Positions 34,201 through 43,392 of a stretch of 64,000 bases of DNA are shown one piece after another. Location: NCBI GenBank assembly GCA_950295325.1, contig OX485806.1, forward strand, positions 38,626,001-38,690,000. The letters are read 5' to 3'. Source of the stretch: Polytrichum commune (Eukaryota; Streptophyta; Polytrichopsida; Polytrichales; Polytrichaceae). Each line of letters starts with the position of its first letter. Within the stretch, counting starts at the first letter, position 1. The translations under genes were made by a program, and so were the position numbers. The notes under the pieces were generated by a model that saw nothing but the letters and a program-made list of their open reading frames with translations, had not been told where the DNA came from and ran no database searches.

Positions 34201-35985
34201 GAACCCACAATCCCACAAGAACTAAGAATTGAACCACGCACAGAAAGCCGTGACATCCGCATACTATGTATACATCACAAAACCACGTCACTTGGCCTGA
34301 CAAACTATGCACACCAAATGGACATTATCTGCAACACATTACAAATACCCACTATTTTTAACACAATGGCACCACCCACACCAATAAACACCCTAGTAAA
34401 CCGTAGCAAGAAATGGTCCCAACTCATATACCCTTCCCCACCTACGAACCAAGTTACTAATGTCCCCATCATCATAAACCAAGACATATGCCTTCCCCTC
34501 AAATATCAACCTCAGTTCTGCTATTACACAGACGGATCCTTCATCCCACCCAAAGAAACAACCCAAGGACAATGGAAACGAGAAAAAGCAGGATATGGCA
34601 TATATAACCCTTTCAAAAACCTCCAAATCACAGAAAGACTACCCGGACTCCAAAACATACTAAGAGCCGAACTTATGGTTGTACACCATACCCTCCGCCT
34701 CCTCACTACCACATACCGAAATGAACTGGCACACATCTTCACAGATTGTCTTAATGTACTATACCTACTAAACACGCAAACAAAACACCCAACTCTACAT
34801 AATAGCCACCCGGACAAAAAAATACTCGAATCCATAATTGAGATGCTGCAATCCCGCTCACAAACCACCACACTCCATAAAGTCAAAGCTCACACAAACA
34901 TTAGTGGTAACGAACAAGTAGACAAATTAGCCAAAATGGGTTGTGAACTCGAACATAGAGATGCCACAATCACATATGAACATGCACACCCCACGCCATA
35001 CTACCTACAGAAAGATTGGTGGCACTCAATGCAAGAAACACCAGATAAAGGCCCCATCCGTCACCTTGGTAAATACATCGCTAAACATGACAAAAAACAT
35101 AACCTATCCATTATAGCAACCCAAACACATCAACTACATAAATGGCTAGACAACAAAGATATTGACAAAACACTATCAAATGATTTTTGGAACAACCCGA
35201 TTATCACAGATAAACAAAAAACATGCCTAGTCAAATTCAGAACTGAACAATACATGGGACATGCCAGAAAACAACTCTTCTTCGGAAGAAATGCATACCC
35301 CTCACATACGTGCCCCATATGCAACACACAAGAAGCAGACACATGGTTACATGTACTCCTCAAATGTAAACAACAACATATACACGCCCTAATAACCAAA
35401 AGACATAACAAAGCCGTATGGGAAATACGCAAACTTCTCATCTCCAACAAAAAGACAAGATACTACACACTCATGAATGCAGGTACATATAATGAGCTCC
35501 CCCAAGAAAACACAGTACCATCATGGTTACTTCCATGCACATGTACCACCCAAAGATGTCACTGCAACGCTAGGCTCAAACCTGACATATTATGCATACT
35601 AGGACACCCATATAAGTCCCCACCACCAGAAACACCCACTCCGGAAATTACAGTTCAATTCATAGAATTCACATACTGTAATGACAGGTTCTCCATTGAA
35701 ACGATAAATCAAAAAATTACAAAATATCAACCACTCATAAACACTATTATCGCAAAGGGTTGGAACGTAGCCCCACTTATTGTATTAGCCTCCGGTGCTA
35801 GAGCCACAACTCACATTCCCTCAATGAACGAACTCGAAACAAAGCTCAAACTTCCTACATCACAAATAAGGAACACATTCAAACAACTTAACATAATTGC
35901 CATACAATATGCGCACTCAATATTAATCCACAAGAGACGAATAGAAAATAGACAACCCATTACAGACTTACAAAATCATAATTAA
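31279..35985 (+). CDS. LINE ORF2: reverse transcriptase, RNase H, CCHC and PD...E nuclease
   Basis: 1568 open codons. Reverse transcriptase: GKTPGPDKIP (8-17), LYIDFKNAFG with D140, QGDTLS (motif B), and YADD at 241-244; catalytic residues are intact. A Cys cluster C-x3-C-x3-C-x3-C-x2-H lies at 585-600. RNase H: D1085 (YTDGSF), E1131 (RAELMV), D1156 (TDCLNV), H1205 and D1215 (AHTNISGNEQVDKLA). CCHC: C1345-x2-C1348-x9-H1358-x4-C1363. Then RLKPDI with P1435-D1436 and VQFIEFTYCND with E1463, like the PD-(D/E)xK core of restriction-like LINE endonucleases, although the third residue is T rather than K. The frame begins inside the RT domain, so its ATG is not the true start; the N-terminal part lies in other frames upstream. 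It would synthesise cDNA at the nicked target. Confidence 0.85.
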   Translation: MLQNLANGKTPGPDKIPNTILKNMPPRFHTLLLLFFTHCYKQKQIPETWKISLTILLYKKENPHQFTNHRPIALANTIYKLFTSTLTSILSSYGKKYQILHDSQEGFRAERCTARQLQTIIAALEDARLTNQDIYILYIDFKNAFGSIEHARLLAIMKDLGYPQDAVASVGNIYSQSNTTFIGEHFDKIQPIPIQRGTIQGDTLSLYLFIIFLEPLLRWLQQGNNGYTFNTSNTKLSSAAYADDLAAISNNITSLQHQLNKLDKYCEWAGIDLGIPKCAVTRCPNKTKLNPQAFKTHLINININFRNQSIPILSQHEPYVYLGINLVPSLQWKTQTHITTTKLIKQCKLLTTCPATMKQKIQMVDTVIRAGIAYSFYAVPYSLPAIKKLDKRITALHKTICGLPKCLSNAVTQLPQNMFGTEAFSLKNAYITCIGEQLINALNDKGRLGIIYNGLTKHILAKHGGSLNIPRITQHDCLRSPITRTLFLLKTTSNTHLRSTLDKFPLLPTPLETQWMRQTQNIPTLTPNTSLKYLHKLILQNITELKHITHPNGIQLMTNDDFKYYYTSPTKTIKAALEHARMFFCEPTCHNQCPNNCSTHAIPNTLKTAYKIQNHHIHTRNNRHNPHPPTPPTPEYPKPPPHIQRNHTQFPIHSIKNDRLHTSKDKNKITKKYTSYLCQWQLPNETNYNKWLPQRELFPWNNQDTINHNILLLTRYYTQKQHKHFTNILQLNFNKDQLKDTRYIPPPPQNIPLCHIHINECNPDNDIACTQHTIQSQHGASHIYDNDGRHLVTIPEQRLQWLWEQYQDALTKEHNLEPPIQTFEKEVAWLYQRYKYRMPKNDPLKLAQYTLPNTIMENIINSFHITHSYFSSPVTCPTTLRQFSSPFSRDKVFGSIGTTFQHKWIGNGYAHPHTETDTQQALHWARLAAQNNPNTITILVTTDPNWYHNLQPHIGPFPDSHVITHFKADTIIYDEPTIPQELRIEPRTESRDIRILCIHHKTTSLGLTNYAHQMDIICNTLQIPTIFNTMAPPTPINTLVNRSKKWSQLIYPSPPTNQVTNVPIIINQDICLPLKYQPQFCYYTDGSFIPPKETTQGQWKREKAGYGIYNPFKNLQITERLPGLQNILRAELMVVHHTLRLLTTTYRNELAHIFTDCLNVLYLLNTQTKHPTLHNSHPDKKILESIIEMLQSRSQTTTLHKVKAHTNISGNEQVDKLAKMGCELEHRDATITYEHAHPTPYYLQKDWWHSMQETPDKGPIRHLGKYIAKHDKKHNLSIIATQTHQLHKWLDNKDIDKTLSNDFWNNPIITDKQKTCLVKFRTEQYMGHARKQLFFGRNAYPSHTCPICNTQEADTWLHVLLKCKQQHIHALITKRHNKAVWEIRKLLISNKKTRYYTLMNAGTYNELPQENTVPSWLLPCTCTTQRCHCNARLKPDILCILGHPYKSPPPETPTPEITVQFIEFTYCNDRFSIETINQKITKYQPLINTIIAKGWNVAPLIVLASGARATTHIPSMNELETKLKLPTSQIRNTFKQLNIIAIQYAHSILIHKRRIENRQPITDLQNHN

Positions 35986-36524
35986 AATTAGAAAGGGGTA
36001 GTGGTTAGACCACTAGTTATTAAAGATACCACCTATAGCTCAGAAAGGCGGGGAGTAGCCGGCTGGTTGGCATAATTTTCCTGCCTATGATTAACTCACT
36101 TGCAGCACCAAGTCAAAGTGTATTGCACTAATACGCTCAGACGGATTCAACGCGAATCGAACCCGGACCGTATTAACACAACACGCACGTCCTTATCCAA
36201 CCAACCTTGGAACCATGACTTGGCGACCAACTATACAACCAATCACCACTTATACTCCAAACGAATACGCACACTTCTCGTCTCAAACAAAGTAGCAAGA
36301 CTCACAAAATTCTAACTCAAGCCCATGCACCCTACATAACCCCCCTCCCCCCGGTTCAACCAGTTAAAACCCCAGTTACTAACATAGTGTCTACTCCCTA
36401 CAAAGGGTGAAGTAGTATTACACCCAACGCCGCTACCCTTGGGTACGGCCACGGTTGTCCTACGAACAGACACTTTATTCACTCCGGCCCCTGGTAGGGA
36501 CCGGAGTTCTTCTTCTTCTTCTTC
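35986..36524 (+). other. 3' UTR of the 13.3-kb LINE
   Basis: No frame of note. It contains GCGAATCGAACCCGG near 36150, which is faintly tRNA-like on the minus strand but does not fold as a tRNA that I can see. It ends with a stem-loop and a TTC-repeat tail. Confidence 0.6.
36481..36507 (+). other. 3'-end stem-loop and start of TTC tail
   Basis: ACTCCGG pairs with CCGGAGT and CCCT pairs with AGGG around the loop GGT, with one C/A mismatch. TTC repeats follow directly (36507-36524). LINEs that demand a specific 3' end, such as UnaL2, use a similar stem-loop plus short repeat for recognition by reverse transcriptase. Confidence 0.7.
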
Positions 36525-36535
36525 TTATCAACGAG
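36525..36535. repeat. Right target-site duplication of the 13.3-kb LINE
   Basis: TTATCAACGAG, identical to 23227-23237. Confidence 0.9.
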
Positions 36536-39500
36536 TTCAAGGCCATCTGACCATTAGACATTAGAAGCAATAGTTCCATAAGCGTGCATGGAGGAAGTTG
36601 GTAGATGCCTTTAATTACCCATGATTTTCCAAGCTTTACCAATATGTCCCCAAACCTTGAAACTTTAGACACCTTGGTGGTGCTTACTAGTGAATTAATC
36701 AAAACGAACTCCCCAATTTCTCCCTGTCAACCAATTTATACCTAATCATGAGTTGGAAGTTAGACCCCTCTATCTCCATTGCCTCAACTAGTTTGCAAAG
36801 TAAACTAGTTTTGGCCGCTTTCGGGTCAACCAGTCCAAGGCCTTTGTATTTCTTTTCCATGCAACACTCTTTCCAACTGGCCCTAGTACAAGTGAGTTGA
36901 CCTTTTCCAGACCATACATAGTTCATGCTCGCCCTTTGGATTTTCTTAGGATTTTTCAGAGCAACCCCAAACAATGATAAAGAACCAAAGGGTGGAGAGC
37001 ATGATCTGGTTGCAAATAACCACATGGCATGCTAGAGAAAGTTTCACCGTTCTCCAATAGTCTAGCTTCCTTGAGATTTTGCTATAGAGAAATTGATCGA
37101 CATGTGGAGTGTGTAGGTTAAGTCCGAATGGTGTGCCAAAACGTCTGGACAAGTCCCCCTCTTCCGCCCACTTCCAGTTGTACCCAAGTGCAAGCATAGT
37201 AAAGTGGACCAAAAAAGTGTTCCGGTATACGAAAGCCATGTTTTTCTTGGTCAAATGCCTATAAGTAGTAGCAAAATGTTGTTTAAAACATATTATTTTT
37301 CATGATGACCTCTATTGTTAAGTTAGGTACTCAATTGTAGAAATCAATATGAGATCTTCAAAACCTATCATCAAAAGTGATGCGTAAAAACAACTAACTA
37401 AATATAGTTGTGAACATAAAATTAATTTTCATATTCCTTGAATTCATTATAAACTTGAGGTCATCATGATTTTTCTTAAAAGATTCATCAATTTAATGTA
37501 ATTTAATTATATTTTGAATGAGTTTTTGACAATTATCTTTTCAACGTCACCCACTTTTTCACCACTTGCACCATCTTCTAAAATACATATACGTTGTTTG
37601 AAATTATTTTTTGTGAACATAAATTGATTGGATTTGTAGATTCATATATTTTCTAAATGTATATGAATTTCTATTGGATCACTTTCACTTAAATCTGAGC
37701 AAGGATTAAGAGTTGTCCACTTTACTGTGTTTGCACCCACCCTGCTAGCAATTAACATTTAGGTATATTTGGACAAACCACTTGTCTAAAAATAATAAGG
37801 GAGTTTTTTGGGGACCAAAAACATCAAATGACACCAACAAACGCAACAACACAACAACCACGACTTCAAATGTTTGTACTCCATGTTCGCCAACCATCAT
37901 ATTTGTGTAGTTTTACAATCTAGTGTATGTCATATTGGCAGATGAAACTATCCAAAATTTATGCATAAATCTAAATATATTTCTATCCTAGTTTAGCCAA
38001 AAAGGTTTGTGAATGAATTTATTGAACCAATAGGAGCATGACTTTTCACAATTGATCTCCATCCCAATGGCTTTGTTAACAACCTTAAAAAGCCTTAGTA
38101 GCTCATCTATGTATCTTTTGTCCTCTTTAATCATGAAAGAAGAATCGTCTACATAATGGGAAATGCATTGTTGTGCCCCCCCCCCCCCCCAAGCATGACG
38201 ATCCCTCTAAGTCTATCCTCACCTACTGCTTTTTAATGATGTGGGTAAAGCACTTCCCAAACAATCAAAAAGAGGTAAGGGGCCAATGGGCACCTTGCCT
38301 ACCTCCCATCTCAAATTTTAAGTGTTTTCATGAATTACCATTGAGGTTGACCATATTTGATGCATTTTGAAAGAGGAGTTTAACCCATCCAATGAATTCC
38401 TCACTAACTATCATTTTGCCCATAGCATGAAACAAGAACCTCTAGGAAGCCTTGTTGTAGGCTTTAGAAAATATATTTTTAGAAATACCGTATGTTGATT
38501 TCAAAGAATGAATCTTAGGAGTAAAAAGGACATTTGTTGTTCATTAACAATATCTCTCAACACAAGTTGGAGTTGTATAGTCTTGGCAAAAATCTTGTAG
38601 ATTACGGTTAGGATTGTAATTGGCCTCCAATGATTAAACTCTTAGTGTTAGGCTAACAAGTCCTTTGGTTACTCCCTCGTGGAATGCACCTTTCTATATA
38701 CCCTTAGTGATCAAATGATGGAAGTCATACCCTAAAGCTAGCCAAAGTTGTTGGACAAACACCAATAGGATCCCATCATGACCGGGTGCCTTCCTTTAAC
38801 CATAGCCATTATAACGCCATAGAGTTCTCTGTATGTGATATCTCATGTGAAGGTAGTGTTCATTGCCTTGGTAATTTGGACAGGGAAGCTTTCAAAGACC
38901 TCCTTTCATGTTGCCTTTGAGATATCCCTATGTTTGTATAAGTCTTGGTAGAAGTTTTAGTAGCTTATGTTTAGGTCTTACTTGTTAATGAATCCCTTCT
39001 TCTAGTTAACCCTAAGCTTGGTGATAAATGCCTTGGAGTTCTTTTGTTTTACAGACTTATAGAATTTTGCGAAGCATTTATCTTTGATTTTCTTCAATTC
39101 ACCTGGATCTAATGGACTCTCTTCTTGCCTTTCTAGTTTCATTTTCCTTTAACTCTTTTTAAAGTTTACTAGCCTCTTCTTGCTTATCCACATTGTAGAC
39201 ATCCCCGTGTAGGATGGTAGTGGCTACCTCTAAGAAGGCTTTAATGTCTAGCTCTTCTTTCTTAAACTCTTTTGCCTTGTGTTTACTAAGTGGTCTATAA
39301 TACCTAGAGACATGCCTTAGTTTAAAATAAAAACAACGTGTCTTTGGGAAGGCTAGCCCAAAGTTCATGGAGTTTGTATGTGACTTCTCTAGTTAAGTGG
39401 GCTACATTCCCAATGCAAAGATTATTTTGAACTAGTGAGTGGTTGGAGATCACTGAATACCCGTGGATGAAATACGAGGAGTGCCTATACCCAAAATCAC

Positions 39501-40183
39501 CACCCCTTGGGGTATAGAATCTATCCGGTTTAGCTAGCCTTCTTGCATTGTCCATTTGCCCACTTTTCCACAGATACCTTGGACCTCCATGATGGCAAAA
39601 AATGTCTTGGACTTGAAAGGCATTAAGTAAGTAACCGCAACAATACCTTTCTAAATCACTAATAGCCATACCACAATCATTAGACTTATCATTTGGCCTT
39701 TCCCATCATGTTGAAGTCACCCCCGATAATCTATGCATAGACTTTGGGTGAAGAATTTGTCATGAGGTGCCGTAGATGCATACTTTTTGTGGGAATATTA
39801 GGGGCACATATGCATGCAATGCCTATTTTACTACCTTCTACTTCTTCAAGTCTTACCCACACTACTCTATCCTCGTAGAGGGCCCCACTTGTAGTAACTA
39901 ACCCAACCAAATTATTGGAAAGGAGAATTCCAACTCCCCCTTTATTGGCGGCATTAGGGTTGAGCCAACTTCCTTCACCGGAAGTAGCGGGGAGAATCTA
40001 GCTAGCATAACTTGCCATAAGTCTACTACTTAGGTTCTTCAAAAGCCTACCCCTTAGTTTATATTATTATATCATGATAATGTCTGCTTTTGGATATACT
40101 AAATTAATAAACCTTTTCTCCCTTGATATGCTTTTGGGGTTGTTGAGTCCCCGAATGTTAGGAGTAATGATGTCTAAATTCAT
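36536..40183 (-). pseudogene. L1-like LINE ORF2, 5' part: endonuclease and reverse transcriptase
   Basis: The minus strand starts MNLDIITPNIRGLNNPKSIS (ATG at 40183-40181), a typical plant L1 endonuclease opening. GPRYLWKSGQMDNARRLAKP near 39500-39590 is the late endonuclease block. The RT box YVDD sits at 38144-38155, followed by NKAIGMEINCEKS. Further on are GDLSRRFGTPFGLNL near 37115-37165, RKLDYWRTVKLSLACHVVI near 37015-37075 and ASWKECCMEKKYKGLGL near 36830-36890. Many stops and shifts make it a dead copy. A run of about 15 C lies just upstream of YVDD at 38176-38190, and about 780 bp of foreign repeat interrupts it at 37216-37996. It continues at 23226 after the 13.3-kb insertion. Confidence 0.85.
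37216..37996. repeat. Repeat insertion inside the L1-like ORF2
   Basis: In plant LINEs the segment after EKSCSYW...KPFWL runs straight into YNWKWAEEGDLS. Here about 781 bp lies between them, flanked by CCAAAAA (37209-37215 and 37997-38003). The end near 37990 matches the dispersed repeat at 20836-21085. No terminal inverted repeats were found and the class is unknown. Confidence 0.5.
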
Positions 40184-41290
40184 GGGTAAATTGGATGTCT
40201 AAGTGGCCAACAGAAGGGGACCCAATACTCAACACCTCCCTAAAAGGCGATTTGTCTAGATAATCCACAACCTATTGGCTACAAACTACCCTTGTTTTTT
40301 GGATACCATATGTCCATGTTGAAAGTTGGTAGAATTGCCTCTAGAGGAAGATCTTATTAAATTTTGACTAATATTGGAACTAAGAGGATTGTCAAAGCCT
40401 ATGTTTGCCCCCAACTTGGCTCTTACCTCAGTGTTAATGCCCGGTGAGGAATGAGGTGTGAGAGGATATCTCCCCTTGCGCCCCATGGCACAATGTCCGT
40501 TTACTAGTTGCATCTTGAAGATAGGTTTTGGTGGCATATTGGGAGGTAGGGGTGTGTTACTTGGGAGGGAGAATGAGAGGTGTGGTTGTCATGTGTTCCT
40601 ACAAGATTGTCTTTGGCAACTTCTTCAATGACACCTTCCTCTAGCTCCATAGCAATTATTTCACCTACCTCGTATTCTACCTCAATTTCATTTTTCTTGC
40701 TATCCACCATTCCTTTATCACTTGAACTTCACCTCCTCCAACTCTTCTTCATCTTTTTTTTCCTCGTCCTCATCTTCTCTCTCTCTCTCTCTGCTCTGTT
40801 TTTACTTTGCCTTTTGTAACCTGGGATGTCCAGTTAAAGTAACCATCAAAGGAAACCACCTTTGGGTTAGAGCCACTCTACCTAACACATCTCCACCGTA
40901 GGATCTGCATAAGGCATCTACGGAGGGGAAAGAATACCTAACCATATAATAAGGAGAAGGGAAGTTAGAATACCCTTTCACTCCTTGGTTAAACAACGGT
41001 AGGTGTTTATCTCCAGTAAACTTTCTTAGTGTATGGTATGAGTGGTTTGGTTAGTGGGTGATTCAGGCTAAGTGTTTCAATCTACCACAACAAGGCATCC
41101 ACAATGGCAAAGGAACAGGTAGATACTCTTTGGTTGAGTATATGATAATACCAAACATTTTTTTACCGTTGTTTGTTTGTGTGACATAGATAACAATTGG
41201 GTTCTGCTGCTATTCACCTCGTGTACGTTACTAACCCTCTCTGTGGATTTGGTTGGTGGCATGGGCACAAGTGAGGCAGACCCTTCACAA
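40184..41290 (-). pseudogene. Probable ORF1 and 5' region of the L1-like LINE
   Basis: Minus-strand fragments lie just upstream of ORF2. The best is MVRYSFPSVDALCRSYGGDV near 40890-40950, followed by an acidic segment (VEYEVGEIIAMELEEGVIEE) and basic tails. The position fits ORF1 of an L1-like LINE, but no RRM or zinc knuckle is intact, so the call rests mainly on context. The 5' end of the element is not defined. Confidence 0.45.
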
Positions 41291-41832
41291 ATCTGAACGA
41301 CATCATTAGGGTTTGATTATCATCTTGGTTTATACATATAATACAATGATGTAATGTCTTAAGTATGCTTCAAAATGTATATGAAGTACTTAGACATGTT
41401 TTGGTTAAGCCGATAAGTACATGTCAAGTATATACCAGTTTTGCTTGATCACCTATACTTCCAAGTATCTTGACAGTATTATAGTTAGTACATACAGTGT
41501 AGATCAAGAGACACAATGTATGTGGGTTCTGAACTATACATGATTAGAGATTTCACACCAGGGGATACATTCATATTTTGAATTACAATGATGAGATTGG
41601 TACAGAAGTGAGATAAAACCCCACCCACCCACCCGAGGTGAAGGGACAGTGCAAAGATATGTACATGAATGGATAGGCCTCTATACAGAGGATGTTTTCT
41701 AAAATAGATTTCGCTTGAATATAAGCTTAGCTATGAAACAAGAACACCCATTAGCAGTACGGAAACTGCTACCTTCCATTCCTCTACATATCTATGACAC
41801 TTCTATATTGAATGTGTTAAGTGTATTAACAT
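41291..41832. other. Intergenic DNA, no gene seen
   Basis: AT-rich, with no exon-like segment. It separates the LINE remains from the gag-like frame. Confidence 0.4.
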
Positions 41833-43392
41833 GTGACACAGTCAGAGCCAAAATCTCAAGCATGGTGCGAGGATTTGGTTAAGCTAGGGTATGCTGCCCC
41901 ACTTCCAGCTCCGATACTGGCTGTACAATCTACCATTGCGGCAATCGGTGTACCCGACTTCCACCAATGCATTCAGGAAGCGGACCTTGCGGCACTCAGT
42001 GACGCAGACGATGAAGGTCTGCATGTCCCCCTTCTCTTGGATTTGTTAGACTTAGCTGCATGGACGTCCCTGTTCGTCCTTGCTACCACAGATCCGAGTA
42101 AGACAGTAGCCAGACTTAAAACCGCGCAGACTAAACTCCCTGACCTACTTTGCGAGGACGAAGCGGATGCGGACAGATCCGCTCTGCTAGCACAAAGGGT
42201 TGAGGCCATTTTGAAATTAGCAAACGCGGATGAACTGAACCAGGAGACGGCCAACGCAGTCACTGGTGTAGTAGCGCATCCCCTGCTAGCAAAATTAGCA
42301 ATATCTGCAGCCGACATGAGTGCATTAGAAGATTTTAGTGAAGACATACAATGTTCTCAAGCAGAAAAGCAAAAACATACCATGATAGCAAGTAAGGGGC
42401 CAGTTGTTCCAATCAAGCCTACTAGAAGTGTGGAGCTTCTAGTGGCTGATTATCAGCATCGGATGTGGGCAATAGGAAATACTAACCTAATTGCTCCCAT
42501 TTCCATCCCTATGTGGAAGGCATGGGCTGGTTTTACGGATCAAGAAGTGGATCTGTTCAAAAAACAAGCATTTAACAACATTGGGGTCTTGAGGGCACCA
42601 ATGGATCTAATGCATGCATTCCCACTTAACATGTTTGACCATTCAAAGTGTACAACTTTAGAAGTCAAACTTCATACCAAGCAAGATCTACCCACTAGAC
42701 ACAATAGAAAGGAGTCACACTTATCTAAAATGTGGAACGTCCAACGCCTGTACATGAGATGCCTTTGCAACCCGCGAGCTACAACTGGGTGCAAAGGCTC
42801 TATCATTTGGTTCGATCATGCGGTATGGACTATGATCAACAAACTTGAGGTGTTTTTTCCTAACTACCCCACGGCCGTCGCTAGACTAGCCGTGTTCATG
42901 ATCTGGATGCATGAATCGGCTAGGATTGCGGTCAAGGCGGCCATTGTGTTCCAAGTTGGGAGAGAGCAAATGATCAAAGCTGCAATCCAACTTGCTGAAA
43001 ATCCTAGCCAAAGACTGCTGACGGAAATTTCAGACTCTCCTATTGCTAACAAGATTGAAAGGCTTCTAAAAGGACCTAAATTCTCTCTCGCTCATCCGGG
43101 CTCTCCTAGCAAAGCCCCTTCCCCATTCAAGAAACAAAAAATCAACCTGAACTCCTCCCCAGCAGACAAGGCTTATAGTGGAGGAAGAGGGCGAGGTAGT
43201 CTGTCAGGACGCGGGGGAAGCCCTGGGTTTCGAGGAGGCAGAAATGTGCGAGGTCGCGGGGGAGGAAGGTCAGGGTTCCGAAACCCTAACCTAACACCAC
43301 CCAGCCGAACGGCTCTCTCTCTCTCTAATCTTGTTTTCTTGATTTTCTTCAATTTCCTGCTTTCCTTCACGGGCTGCCCGGAAAAAATGTAG
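41833..43392 (+). CDS. Orphan gag-like protein with RGG-rich C-terminus (5' incomplete)
   Basis: An open frame of about 519 codons with noticeably higher GC than its surroundings. No ATG opens it: the frame begins with a GTG codon after an in-frame TAA, and the first ATG lies about 160 codons in. A possible acceptor (GTGACACAG) precedes it, so it may be a downstream exon or a broken frame. Residues 1-200 are A/L/D-rich and helical. Residues 205-400 look like a compact domain (YQHRMWAIGNTNLIAPISIP, FPNYPTAVARLAVFMIWMHE). Residues 420-490 are basic with repeated GRG/RGG, then a hydrophobic tail. The layout suggests a capsid/nucleocapsid-like gag from a retroelement, possibly DIRS-like, but I recognise no family, and no reverse transcriptase follows within the window. 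Confidence 0.5.
   Translation: MTQSEPKSQAWCEDLVKLGYAAPLPAPILAVQSTIAAIGVPDFHQCIQEADLAALSDADDEGLHVPLLLDLLDLAAWTSLFVLATTDPSKTVARLKTAQTKLPDLLCEDEADADRSALLAQRVEAILKLANADELNQETANAVTGVVAHPLLAKLAISAADMSALEDFSEDIQCSQAEKQKHTMIASKGPVVPIKPTRSVELLVADYQHRMWAIGNTNLIAPISIPMWKAWAGFTDQEVDLFKKQAFNNIGVLRAPMDLMHAFPLNMFDHSKCTTLEVKLHTKQDLPTRHNRKESHLSKMWNVQRLYMRCLCNPRATTGCKGSIIWFDHAVWTMINKLEVFFPNYPTAVARLAVFMIWMHESARIAVKAAIVFQVGREQMIKAAIQLAENPSQRLLTEISDSPIANKIERLLKGPKFSLAHPGSPSKAPSPFKKQKINLNSSPADKAYSGGRGRGSLSGRGGSPGFRGGRNVRGRGGGRSGFRNPNLTPPSRTALSLSNLVFLIFFNFLLSFTGCPEKM

Larger units (their letters stand above)
23238..36524 (+). mobile_element. 13,287-bp dual-endonuclease-type non-LTR retrotransposon (Dualen/RandI-like)
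   Basis: A complete insertion flanked by an 11-bp direct repeat, without long terminal repeats and with a TTC-repeat tail, so it is a LINE. Order: A/C-rich 5' region of about 2.6 kb, ORF1 (25800-27896), then a broken ORF2. ORF2 carries two 2A-like motifs, an apurinic-type endonuclease, reverse transcriptase, RNase H, CCHC and a PD...E region, and is followed by a 539-bp 3' UTR. Having both an N-terminal APE and a C-terminal restriction-like nuclease is the mark of the Dualen/RandI group described in Chlamydomonas; clade placement here is inference from domain order only. Outside ORF1's core the plus strand is very poor in G. The copy is full length but carries stops and frame changes. Confidence 0.85.

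Noticed and set aside
36140-36180. tRNA-like GAATCGAACCCGG in the 3' UTR of the big LINE
   Set aside because: The flanking bases do not form T-arm and acceptor stems; chance similarity is likely.
23238-36524. LTR retrotransposon or DIRS interpretation of the 13.3-kb element
   Set aside because: No long terminal repeats, integrase or tyrosine recombinase. The 3' repeat tail, APE domain and target duplication fit a LINE.
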